Positions 54,237 through 64,000 are shown, numbered from the stretch's first letter. The stretch: 64,000 nucleotides of DNA from Megamerina dolium (GCA_963854835.1 OY978525.1:101511388-101575387); one strand, 5' to 3'. Made by a program: numbers and translations. Notes: generated from the sequence alone by a model not told the origin.

Positions 54237-55230
54237 ATGCATTGAAAAATAGTAGCAGCGACACGCTGAAAGAAGTACCAATAAAAGAGAAAATTTTATG
54301 TGATGGAATTGAACGAAAGGAAAAAGTTGTGTTATGCTTTTGTGAATGTATGTTGTGGCAAATAATTTCTTAATAAATCGCTTTAGTATGACTTTAATCT
54401 TAGATTTCCGAGTCAATTTTATAAAACAGCATAAATTTTGTAGGAGAATCCCCAAAAGGATGATGATATGGGGTAAGTATATAAGACGGCAGAAAAGTTT
54501 TGGCAAAAAATTTTATCGGAGAGGGTAATCAATTGCATTGCTTAAAGCACCATTTCCATGCAATAATGTAGTTATGTGTTTGTTGATATTTAGGTGCTGT
54601 TAAGTTTACTTTCGAGAGAAGTCCTCCTATGGAGTATATATAGAAAGTAAATATATTTAGGAAAAATATTGGGATGCAAAAATAAAAAAAAATTCCACTA
54701 TGAAAATGATATGTGAAGCATCGATTTTGATTTGACCGCCATAGAGTTTGTACACAAAATTTGGGAAATCAAATATTCTAATCGCATTCCGGTTTGTTTG
54801 GTGATGCCAAAACAATAATCAAAGGAACATACATACAAAAGATGATTTATGTCAATACATGGAACACTAAATTTGCATAAAAATTATATGCTCACTATAC
54901 TAAATTACACGGAAATATGAAATATGATAATTTGTAGGTTTTTTTTTTTGGTGGATAAAAATTTGCTAATTACAAAGTTCAGATTGGCTTTGCAATTCGA
55001 ATTGATAATATTCAAAAATTTGAAATTTATTATATGCATGAGTGATAATGATAATGTATGTATTATGAATGATTAAGACTAAATAAATTTCTAAATAATT
55101 TCAATATTTTTGTTATTATTATTCTTTTCATCTTTCTGTCTCTCTCTCTCTCTCTTTGCAAACAAAAAATGTCAAATTTACCAATTAGTTTATTCTGTAT
55201 GAATTGATAAGTACACATACAGCTTGTCGT
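54237..55230. other. Spacer between TIL-4 and TIL-5
   Basis: TIL-4 3' UTR, then AT-rich sequence. A duplicated spacer word ATTACAAAGTTCAGATTGG lies near 54,970 and (TC)n near 55,137-55,156. No gene is seen. Confidence 0.6.
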
Positions 55231-55278
55231 AGACTGTATATAAATTGAATGTATATTCCAATAGAGAATTTAGTTGTG
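55221..55278 (+). promoter_or_regulatory. Core promoter of TIL-5
   Basis: AGCTTGTCGTAGACTG at 55,221, TATAAATTGA at 55,239 and TTTAGTTGTG at 55,269, with the standard 30-bp spacing. Confidence 0.75.
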
Positions 55279-55340
55279 TCAATTTTGTTGAAAGCATCAA
55301 AAAGCTAAGAAATTAAATTTGAAAAAATTATACATACGCA

Positions 55341-55724
55341 ATGATGACATCTTTAAGGCTATCACTGATTTGTGTACTCTTGGGTATTTTTGTATTAAGT
55401 ACTCATATTGCAAAATGCTCACCAGGTTAGTGTAAATAGTTTGTTTACTTGACTTGACTAGAAAATTTTAAAGTAAAAAATTAACTAAATCTATACAAAA
55501 TGTATATAATTTTCATTATAGTTGAATCAGGTTTCTTCGATGTCCAACCACAAGAATGTACAGGCGCAAATCAAGTTTGGATAGAATGTGGTACTGCTTG
55601 TCCAGAAAAATGTAATGAGATACCAGCTACTTATTGTTCATTTATTTGTATAAGTGGTTGCCAATGTAAACAGGGTTATGTATTAAATGATGCTGGTGCA
55701 TGTGTTTTACGATCGGAATGTTAA
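55341..55724 (+). CDS. TIL-5: secreted TIL-domain protease-inhibitor-like protein
   Basis: Exons 55,341-55,425 and 55,522-55,724 with a 96-bp phase-1 intron; 95 residues from the first of two adjacent ATG codons (the second, at 55,344, aligns with the start of TIL-2 and TIL-3). The signal peptide is MMTSLRLSLICVLLGIF and onward. Ten cysteines at family spacing. The reactive loop is CSFIC, with Phe as predicted P1 and Ile instead of the usual Gln as P1', again chymotrypsin-like. Poly(A) signal at 55,834. Confidence 0.92.
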
Positions 55725-56030
55725 ATGTAACAAAATATGGTACCACGTTAGTTCGTTGGTTGATATTAAAAAAAGCAAAAGCTGTAGTACAATGTTATGC
55801 TTCTTTGTATTAGTTTTTTAGCAAATAATTTCTAATAAATGATTTTGATATCATCAAACTAATTTGAAGTTTAATTTCATTATCAATGAAATGATAATAT
55901 GCTTACGATGAGTACAAAGTTCTTTAAATCAATTTCAATTTGTTCTGTCTTTATCACTAACAAAGAGATTGGCACACTCAGGAAGAGACAAAATTACATT
56001 TAGTGTTTTGTATCAGCTAATAAAATGATG
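55725..56030. other. Spacer between TIL-5 and TIL-6
   Basis: 3' UTR of TIL-5 and AT-rich DNA; no other feature is seen. Confidence 0.6.
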
Positions 56031-56084
56031 GCTTTTCGTAGAATATATAAATTGAACTTTATTTAGCTATTACGTTTAGTTGTT
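56031..56084 (+). promoter_or_regulatory. Core promoter of TIL-6
   Basis: GGCTTTTCGTAGAAT at 56,030, TATAAATTGA at 56,046 and TTTAGTTGTT at 56,075 (spacing one base shorter than in TIL-2 to TIL-5). Confidence 0.75.
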
Positions 56085-56144
56085 TGAAATTTTTGCCAGC
56101 GTTGAAATGTTAAAAAATTTATTTGAAACAATAATCCCAAAGTA

Positions 56145-56520
56145 ATGATGACATCTTTAAAGCTATTCATATTTTGTATACTATTAGATATTTTTCTATT
56201 AAGAGCTAATATTGCACAATCTGCACAAAGTTAGTATGAATTGATTTTTAATTGAAATTTTTAAGAAAATTTCAAAAATTATTATTTTTATGAATTAACT
56301 AATTTTCCATACAGTTGAGCCAAGTTTAGTTGAGTTTTCAACAAAGGAATGTTTAGGTGCCCATCAAGTTTGGAAAGAGTGTGGCACCATGTGTCCGGGA
56401 AAATGTAATGAGCCGACACCATATAGAAGATGTGGCAAAATGTGTATACCTGGTTGCCAATGTAAAGAGGGTTACGTGTTAAACGATTTCGATCATTGTG
56501 TTCTAAGATCAGAATGTTAA
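56145..56520 (+). CDS. TIL-6: secreted TIL-domain protein with a trypsin-type reactive loop
   Basis: Exons 56,145-56,229 and 56,315-56,520 with an 85-bp phase-1 intron; 96 residues from the first of two adjacent ATGs. The signal peptide begins MMTSLKLFIFCILLDIF. Ten cysteines; the segment between cysteines four and five has one extra residue (8 instead of 7). The loop is CGKMC, giving Lys at P1 and Met at P1'. This predicts trypsin-like targets, unlike TIL-1 to TIL-5. Most diverged of the intact members, with several lineage-specific changes near the loop (TPYRR). Confidence 0.9.
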
Positions 56521-56681
56521 GTGAGAAGAAAATATTGAGCTATGTTGTACCTTGATAATGAATTAAATAAATTAAATTTTATAAATATTTTGATTTTTCT
56601 TGTTAAGCGTAATTTTCTATATATATTTTTATTCAATAGAGTGCTATTTAGACGAAATATTTTGGAGGATGGATATATATA

Positions 56682-57044
56682 ATAAATAAAATAAATATGT
56701 GGCACTTAAAGCCCCAAAGGGCTCATTGGCCGAGCTTCTCTTCCATTACTGTTGTGCGTCTTAAATTTTGGACAGTATTAGAATGGACCTACTTATTTTA
56801 GCCGGTTCCGAACGGCAGAACACTTGTGACATCACTTTTTCTGAGCTTTGTCACAGAGTTCTTTTTAGAAGCTTTTTCATGGCAAGTTGTTACTGTCGGA
56901 AGAATTGCCAATTGCTTGCCGACAGGTGGGTACCGTTCGAAAGAAAAATCTTTTCGATATTAAATTTGTTATGCATCAGCCGGGTATTGAACCACGACCT
57001 ACAGATCAGAAGGCGAACACACTAACCACTGAGCCACACCCATA
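56682..57044 (-). repeat. tRNA-derived SINE, essentially complete
   Basis: On the minus strand the element starts near 57,044 with a tRNA-like head. An A-box-like TGGCTCAGTGGTTAG is the complement of 57,022-57,036, and a B-box-like GGTTCAATACC is the complement of 56,983-56,993; these are internal RNA polymerase III promoter elements. A unique body of about 250 bp follows. It ends near 56,697 with TTTAAGTGCCACATATTTAT and an A/T-rich tail. A 13-bp repeat ATGGATATATATA flanks it (56,669-56,681 and 57,045-57,057), consistent with a target duplication. Other copies lie at 1-125 and 4007-4090. Confidence 0.8.
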
Positions 57045-57046
57045 AT

Positions 57047-57048
<2 letters not shown>

Positions 57049-57127
<79 letters not shown>
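57049..57127. repeat. (AT)n microsatellite next to the SINE head
   Basis: About 38 AT units, directly abutting the SINE's tRNA-like end. Confidence 0.95.
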
Positions 57128-57134
<7 letters not shown>

Positions 57135-57210
57135 ATATATATACAATATTATTTCTAAGTTCAACACGACATTACAGATAGTATTTTGCTTTAGCTAAAA
57201 ACAAAAGATG

Positions 57211-57263
57211 ACCTTTAGTGGAATATATAAATTGAAATTTATTTGACTAAGCGTTTAGTTGTT
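57211..57263 (+). promoter_or_regulatory. Core promoter of TIL-7
   Basis: ACCTTTAGTGGAAT at 57,211, TATAAATTGA at 57,226 and TTTAGTTGTT at 57,254 (28-bp spacing, two shorter than the family norm). Confidence 0.7.
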
Positions 57264-57326
57264 TGAAATTCTTGCCAACGTTTAAAAGTAAAAGAATTTA
57301 GAATTTGAACGAAAAATCTCATAGCA

Positions 57327-57685
57327 ATGATGACATCTTTAAAGCTATCACTTATTTGTGTATTATTGGGTATTGTTCTATTAAGTGCTGATGTTACACA
57401 ATCTGCTTAATATTAGTTTGAATAATTTGATTATTAAATATATATTGATTTTTGAATATATATGAAATTATTTTCCATCCAGCTGAAGCAAGTGTTATTG
57501 ATCTCCTAACGCCAAGAGAATGTGCTGGTGCTAATCAAGCGTGGTACTGTGGCTCTAATTGTCCCGAAAAATGTGGCCATCCAGGACCACGTATATGTGA
57601 TAAATCTTGCCAATTTGGTTGCCATTGTAAACAGGATTACGTATTAAATGATGCTGGTGCATGTGTGCTGAGATCAGAATGTTGA
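57327..57685 (+). pseudogene. TIL-7: TIL gene with broken exon 1/donor but intact mature exon
   Basis: Exon 1 (from 57,327) encodes a normal signal peptide (MMTSLKLSLICVLLGIV and onward) but runs into TAA at 57,408, where TIL-6 has a CAA codon. The splice donor that reads AGTTAGTATG in TIL-6 reads TATTAGTTTG here, so the GT is lost. Exon 2 (57,483-57,685) is perfect: an acceptor AG, an open frame, ten cysteines (first gap 8 residues, one shorter than in the relatives), loop CDKSC (Lys at P1, Ser at P1') and a TGA stop. The clean mature domain suggests recent loss, or an unrecognised alternative first exon or donor. The stop and donor change should be checked against reads. Confidence 0.7.
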
Positions 57686-58960
57686 ATATTCATATAGCAA
57701 ATATGAAGTGATGTATGTTTCTAATTCAATATTGATTTTTGCGCTGAGATCTTTCAAAAGTGTGTCTTTTGATTGCGTTGTGTTAATGGCACTATTCGCA
57801 ATGAATTAAATCAAGTAAATTTTATATAACTTGATTGATTGACATTTTAGTGTTCATTTTATGAGCTAAATGCTAGTTTAATGATGACATTTGTGCTCAC
57901 TCTCTAAGTGAGCATCTGCTAGTAAGTGCTGGTAATTAGCAAAGTGATCTTTGAGTTTAGAAATCAAATTGGTGATATTAAGAGCATTTTTGTTGCGTTG
58001 ATCCAGCCTAAATGAAATATCAAATCTTACTGAAGATAAATTACAGTGGGAGTGTGAGATTTGATGAATTTTTTGTAACACTTCTATTGGATGGAATATA
58101 GGATATGCAATAGTATACGCATCAAATGTGAATAATCAATTTGAGAAATTTGTCTATACAAATTCTCTTATTATTTGCAATATATGAATGCCTGAAAAAT
58201 ATCGTCAAACGCCTATGTTAATAATGATGAGTAAAGTATTTCCTGTCGATATACATACATATATAAAATATAATCTATTTTAACCCAATGACATTTAAAA
58301 TTGAAATAAAATATTTAGTTGATAAGGTATCACATATATTTTCATTTCAATCAAACTAAGCCGTCAAGGCCATTTAACTAATTTGTTCATTAATACATAT
58401 TGTTATCAAATTCTCAATTATAAATAAATAATAATAAAAACAATATTATTTCAAGTACGTCTTTAATCTTGCAAGGAATTGCTTAAGCTAATTTATTTTC
58501 ATTTTATTTTGATTGTGTTAATGATTGATATTTTCTAGCACATATTGCGATTGCACAAAGAGTATTGAATGTAATTGTAAAAAGATGAATTAATTATGAC
58601 TATATTAATGGCCGATTAGGATCAAGTCTATTATGTCTATTTGTTGCTGTCAATTTTTGATTTCTATCGTACTTAGTGTTTGTAAGATTAAATACAAATT
58701 ATAAAAGTTGCATAGTAAATTTTAAATATGTTTGCAAATATACTAAAATTGTCATTACTGCAAATTTGTTTATTTACTAATGGTGTATGTGGGATAGGTT
58801 ATTTGTCATTGAATAATTATTTGTTTGAAATATTTTTCTAGCCACTAATTATCATATTATAAGTATAAAGTATGTGTGTTTACAAAAAAATGTCAGATAA
58901 TGAGTTAATACTTCTAATTCTATCAAATCGTGAACTACAAATATATGCATACATTGAAAG
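57686..58960. other. Spacer downstream of TIL-7
   Basis: No firm gene. A minus-strand open stretch at 57,878-58,081 (67 codons, hydrophilic, with DISFRLDQRNKNALNITNLI) is less AT-biased than its surroundings and could be a fragment of an old mobile element. The rest is AT-rich. Confidence 0.4.
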
Positions 58961-59063
58961 TGTTTGTCATATAAACGAATTTAGTGTATTTAAATGCTTG
59001 CATGTGTTTAGAAGCTTAGCAAATTGTAATTGTATATAATAGCGAAATCAGTGAACCAACGAA

Positions 59064-59410
59064 ATGAAGGCATATTTAAAAAATTTCCCTATTTTTATCT
59101 TAAACACAATAATTTTTTTTGTATTAAATGCTTGTAGTCAAGATGCTGAAGAAGGTAAATGATAATGGTACTGGCTATTGTCTTTATCTATATATCTTTG
59201 TTTTACTAAAACAACATGTTCATATCACATCTACCAGACGAGTGTACAGTTTCTAATAAAGAGTGAAAATTATGTGGACCATCATGTGGAGCATCATGTG
59301 ATCCAATTAAATGACGCTGTTTTTATCAATGTGTTCCTGACTGTAACTGTAAAGATGATTATGTGTTAAATATGTTAAATGACATATGTGCATTAAAACC
59401 AGAATGTTAA
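59064..59410 (+). pseudogene. TIL-8: TIL pseudogene with two in-frame TGA codons
   Basis: Exon 1 59,064-59,154 (signal peptide starting MKAYLKNFPIFILN) is followed by an intact GTAAAT donor. The acceptor AG is at 59,236-59,237 and exon 2 runs 59,238-59,410, in the same phase-1 arrangement. Exon 2 has ten cysteine codons in order, but a TGA at the position of the conserved Trp before the second cysteine (near 59,265) and another TGA just before the fifth cysteine (near 59,313). The loop is CFYQC. The signal peptide and spacing differ from TIL-2 to TIL-7, so it belongs to an older branch of the family. Confidence 0.8.
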
Positions 59411-60155
59411 GCGTGATTAAGACATATAAATTATATTAACAGTAAGTTAGAGGAAGCGCCATAGTTGGCATTTGATTTTTCATTATTTCTATTTTATATA
59501 TTGCATTTTTTAATTCTTCTTATGCATCATACTTTTGGGACAACTTCTTGTTAATTATGATGATCATGATAAGCTTTAGTCTAAGTTAGTTTTATTTCCT
59601 CTTGGCATCAGCTGATTAAGAGTTTCAATACAATATGCATATATTATGGCGTGCTTACATTTTAAATTAAATATTACGATACAACTTGTAACTTAATGTG
59701 ACATTGTGAACCCCTCCATAAAAGTTCTCAGTATATACAAAGTAAGTGAAATTCAATTAAAAATAATCTTTAGTTAAGTATATATGTAATCGCTTAGTTA
59801 ATTTTATGTACTTAGGTACTTCCCCTATAAATTGTGTTTGTGTGTATTATATATGAGTATTTCCCCTGATAGTTTTCATTTAAATTACATGATGTGCTTT
59901 CAATGCATTCTAATTTAATCTATTAAATTTAGCCTATTATGCATAAATTTTTTTTATTAAAGAAATTATATACAATAAGTTCACATACCAAAGGCATATC
60001 ACCTGATTAAAATTAATAAAAAATTATTCTGGATTTAAAATAATATTTCCAATTTGTAAAAATATAATTTAATTAATTAATAGATTATATATAATTAATT
60101 AAAAATATTTAATTACACATTATTAATATATTTTTGCCTTAATTAGAATTAGATT
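59411..60155. other. AT-rich spacer
   Basis: No gene is recognised between the two terminal TIL pseudogenes. Confidence 0.55.
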
Positions 60156-60246
60156 TACATATAAATTGCAACTTGATTATAAGATAATATTTTTTCTTCA
60201 AATTCTTCCATGTGTTAAGAGTGTCAGAAATATACCTCGTGACGTA

Positions 60247-60522
60247 ATGATGGTAGCTTCAAAAGTTTCACTACATTGTGCATTTGTTATTATGAGCATT
60301 GCTACATTCTGTGCACTCGGAGTATCAGGTTATTGTTTTGTTCATGTTGTTTGTTTTTTATTTATGCAACATTGATTTTTCCAATTACTAATAATATTAC
60401 AGAGGCAATAGAATTACATATGTGAATAGGTGCTAATCAAGAATATTTATCATGAATGACCAATTGTGCAGATACATGTGATGGTCCATCAAATCGACCA
60501 TGTGCACCTGTGTGTATTTGTT
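60247..60522 (+). pseudogene. TIL-9: truncated TIL pseudogene
   Basis: A TATAAATTG at 60,160 precedes it. Exon 1 (60,247-60,328) encodes a signal-peptide-like segment (MMVASKVSLHCAFVIMSI) ending before a weakened donor GTTATT. Exon 2 starts after AG at 60,401-60,402 and resembles TIL-1 (GANQEY for GANQAW, GPSNRPC for PPNRAC). Two cysteine positions are TGA (the first near 60,424 and the second near 60,454). Homology stops after CAPVC near 60,515, so the 3' half of the domain is missing. Closest to TIL-1 by the MxxAS start and loop-flanking residues. Confidence 0.75.
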
Positions 60523-61090
60523 TTCTTAATCATATGTTTTTTTTTTTTTAATACTTATATCAAAGGGATGCTATGAAATTAAGACCTATCAACACAGGCT
60601 AACTAAAAGGTGGAGTCATTTGGTTTTTATGTTTGGTGATAAACATTTCATGAAATTTATGTGTTTCAATAAAATTATTTATTTTATTTTATTTCCATGT
60701 TTTACAGTCCTTTAAACACAAATGAAAGGAAATCGAATATTGTTCCAAATGATTTGTGTCAGTGGTCTGATTAATACTCACTGCGAAATGAAGAATTAAA
60801 TTTTACTATAATGTGCATTAATATCAAATGGATTAATGTCGAAAAAGTGCAATAATTCATAGATTCTCTTGGATTTGTAAATCTTGAACCCGAGTTGGAA
60901 TATTTAGTATGCAATATTCTTTATTTGAAACTTTGGCAATCTGCTTATGACATGTTGATTATAACAATTAGATGTACTTTTAAATACTAAGTTATGCATA
61001 ATTCTCCAATGGTCTAAAAATCTCTAATACTTAATTCTTTAATTATAATATTTTTTTGTTGTTATCATTTTAAGAATGATATATATTTTT
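60523..61090. other. Unidentified insert or replacement within TIL-9
   Basis: About 570 bp without TIL similarity or any recognised element. It separates the truncated exon from a family-type 3' UTR motif at 61,094. Confidence 0.4.
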
Positions 61091-61093
61091 TTA

Positions 61094-61130
61094 ATGTGGC
61101 AATCTCTTCTCAATAAAATGCTTTGGCTAC
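61094..61130 (+). terminator. Relic TIL-family 3' UTR/poly(A) module
   Basis: ATGTGGCAATCTCTTCTCAA, with AATAAA at 61,112 and TGCTTTGGC after it, parallels the TIL-4 module at 54,355-54,390 (TGTGGCAAATAATTTCTTAA, AATAAA, then GCTTTAG). It is probably the displaced 3' end of TIL-9. Confidence 0.5.
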
Positions 61131-64000
61131 GTTTTCATTATAGCTGGAAAATAAAGAGAGGAGGTGTTATTATATGACTTTGAATTTATAATTTTAGAAT
61201 TTATTTAATGAAATATTTTTATTGATTTTTAATTCGGTTTCTTGTCGAATTGTTGTCAAAATATACACTAAAATTTCTAAAATTTATAATGAGCAAAAAT
61301 TATTCTTGATTTTTTTAAGGTAATAATTGCATTTGTTATATAAATTTTAACTTAAAATAAAAATATTATTCTGAAAAACATATAAATCATAATCAGAGGG
61401 AATTTCTGAAGTAAAATGGATAAAATCGTTTATATCCAGTGGGTGTATTATTAATTTTGGTCAATTTGGAGAAATTTTTTGATGAATGTGTTTAAACGTA
61501 AGCTGTGATAAGTTTCGTAAAATTTGGCGGTAAAACGAAAAACCTTATAATGAGTCCCATATGTCGATAAGTATTCTTATTCTTGTAAAAGAGCAGCCGT
61601 ATAACGAGGTATGGCTGCACACGCTCTAACACCAGTTACAAACCATTGTGAAAATAAAGAAATTAAATCGCGAACTGATGAGTGATATTTTGCAGAGTTT
61701 GCGGAAAATATTTGCTCAAGGAAGAATCTATGATGATGATGTCATCATGTCAAAATGATGCGAATGGTGCGTTAGGCTTTAAAAATATTAATAATATCTA
61801 TATGGAACTATAAAATAAATTTTTTCCATATAAATCGACACAATAACAAGAATAACAATTAAAAAAAAAAAAAAATAAGATTATTAACCTATTTAAGGCA
61901 TCTATATGTGTCTGCAGAAATTTATTGAATATCATAGTAGAAGCAATAATAATATTAAAAAGTATTTATATTTTTATTTTGTATTCAATGAATAGTAGAA
62001 TAATTAAAATGACAATGCACAAAAATAAAATACATAAATATATGTATGCATATAAATTTTGTTATAGATCTTAAATGCAGAAATGAAATCTTTTCAAAAT
62101 TGACAAAAAAAAAAAAAAAATAAAAATAAAATTTCAAGCTTATTTAATCAGGAAAACATTAATAAATCAGCGATTTTCATGATTTCCTGTTATCAATAAA
62201 ATTGGTGGACTTTAAAAAATGCAAAATCGATCAAAATGACAGAGGAAGTAATTAATGAATAATGAATACTTCAAATGCTATCATATAAATTATGTTATTT
62301 GCAGGTAACAACTTGGTTAACAATAAAATGTATTTTTTGGCAATAAAGTTGATGGCAATTGTATTGAGATGGAAATATCAAGCCTATTCCGTTTGGGATT
62401 ATTAATGACGTCACTAATAAACACATACATACATACATATTAATACATTTATGGCAATACGTAATACAAAAAAAAAGGTCATTTTATTACATTCAATACA
62501 AAAAATGTGTAAATATTTGAAATGGTAACAATTTTAATTAAATTAAATTAAATCAAAGTCTAAATGTACTAGCTAATAATTCAACACTTCACTAAACAGT
62601 AACGTGTTAATGCATACGCGCACATATACATTCACAAAGTGAAATTACGTAATTATAAAAATATACAATACATAGATTTTACGCCTTTAGACAGCAGACA
62701 TATAGGTAGACTTTTTCATGGTGGTACTATTGTACATAGGCAGTTGTTAGAATTGCATTATACTTGCATGTTTATTTTCTAACTTTTTTGAATTGTCCTA
62801 TGTAGCATTGTGGTGTGGTGTGGTGTTTACTTGCAATAAAATCGCGTGAGACATATTAAATATAAGAAATTACACAAGAGATTCATACTATGTATAAGTG
62901 TAATGTATTTTATAGAGCGGGTGGGGTGTTTACGATTTGGCAATTTTAACATTTTTGCATAATACTATACTTTTTTTTTTAATTTATATATTTTTTGCGC
63001 AATTTACAATTTAATATAAAACAAATAAATTATCATACATTTTTTTTTCTATTATGAATTGTGTGTTATATAGTATACAAGAACAAGTTTCTTGCTTGTT
63101 TTTCAATATTCGTTCAATATTTAGTGATTACAAATATTATAATTTTTTTCTTGTTGCTAAATATCAATATATACTAACATATTGACAGCAATTTGTTGAT
63201 TTACAATAATGTGACATACTTATTTGTACTAAACACGCAACTAACTTCTAACCGTACCCAAATATATTTTTAAACGCCTTTATGAAAATTACCATAAATT
63301 ATTAGTTTCTTTAATTTTTGTTTTTTTTCGGCATAAAATAGTGTCCATATGAATTTGCAATTTGGAAAATTGCAAATTATTATTTTTCTATGTTATTTCG
63401 GTGTAATTTGGTTTATACCTTTTTTGAAGTTTTTTTTTCTGCAATTTACACTTATTTGTCTTGTGGTTTTGTAGTAAATTTACGCCCATTATGGACTGTT
63501 CATATGCACCTACTTGCGTTTGTGTTGCAGTTGTTATGCACGTTTTTTTTTTTGCATATTTTGTTTGTTAAAAAATTTAAATACTATTTACTAATATGTT
63601 TTTAAAAGCACTTAGTGCAGCGTATAGATCATAAAATTGTAACACAGTACTACATGCGACGTGGTTCGTTTTTTTATTTAAGTATAAAATTGTGGCAATT
63701 GTTGTTGTTGTTTTTTTTTTGAACACTTAAAATATGATTGGAATGCTACCACTGATTACGATTTTCTATTTCAATAGTACTACTCAATAATGTAGAGCTA
63801 CGAAATTGAAGAGATATTGCACGAAAATACATTTGTCAAAGTGCTCATAAAAAACCAGTGACTTATATAAGCAAAAGTATAAGAATAATTACACTATACC
63901 TTACACTTTCAGTTGCGATGAAAATCATATACGAATTTTTCTAGCATTTCTAACATATGTTTAGTCCACGAAAACCGTTAAAAATATAGACAGTCATATT
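61131..64000. other. AT-rich non-coding DNA to the window end
   Basis: No gene, RNA gene or recognisable mobile element. Homopolymer A and T runs and a short GTGGT-type repeat near 62,810-62,823 are the only structure seen. Confidence 0.5.

Noticed and set aside
59238..60522. Selenocysteine decoding of the TGA codons at cysteine positions in TIL-8 and TIL-9
   Set aside because: Not all TGAs fall at cysteines, no insertion element is visible, TIL-9 is truncated, and a one-step change from TGT or TGG gives TGA. Simple decay is sufficient.

Overview
The window reads as nuclear DNA of a higher dipteran fly. Support: very AT-rich sequence, abundant (AT)n and CAA/GTT-type microsatellites, short 67-96 bp GT-AG introns, TATA/initiator promoters, and fly-type mobile elements (mariner, rosa/DD41D, RTE-like, jockey-like, BEL/Pao). 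A tephritid or other schizophoran is my inference; no single-copy marker gene is present to prove it.

Layout. Bases 1 to about 42,500 are gene-poor. I find no convincing host exon there, only decayed mobile elements and repeats: a tRNA-derived SINE copy cut by the window edge (1-135), a foldback repeat (597-1060), an RTE-like LINE fragment (7.8-9.2 kb), an internally deleted rosa transposon (10.75-11.35 kb), a broken DD37D/maT-like transposon (13.4-14.2 kb), a decayed rosa copy (21.4-22.4 kb), a dead mariner (24.66-25.9 kb), a 244-bp MITE-like element (27.3-27.5 kb), a 152-bp-period tandem array (27.8-28.9 kb) and long AT tracts.

Bases 42,500 to about 61,100 hold the real gene content: a head-to-tail plus-strand cluster of small two-exon genes for secreted TIL-domain (trypsin-inhibitor-like, ten-cysteine) proteins. 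Six genes are intact (here TIL-1 to TIL-6). A seventh (TIL-7) has a perfect mature-domain exon but a broken first exon and splice donor. Three more are pseudogenes: a 5'-truncated copy at 52.46 kb, one at 59.06 kb and one at 60.25 kb. Each gene has a signal-peptide exon, a phase-1 intron and a TIL exon ending at the stop codon. The ten-cysteine scaffold is constant, while the residue at the predicted protease-contact (P1) position changes from gene to gene (Leu, Tyr, Met, Gln, Phe, Lys, Lys). This is the pattern expected of an expanding inhibitor array that is diversifying its targets. The genes share a core promoter (TATAAATTGA, then TTTAGTTG about 30 bp on).

Three retroelements have landed inside the cluster: a complete, apparently very young BEL/Pao-type element (43,420-49,107; 500-bp LTRs that look identical, GTGAT target duplication) that carries only gag; a decayed jockey-like LINE (about 49.73-52.46 kb, minus strand); and a SINE (56.7-57.04 kb, minus strand). 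The BEL element sits 31 bp upstream of the TATA box of TIL-2. From 61.1 to 64 kb I see only AT-rich non-coding DNA.
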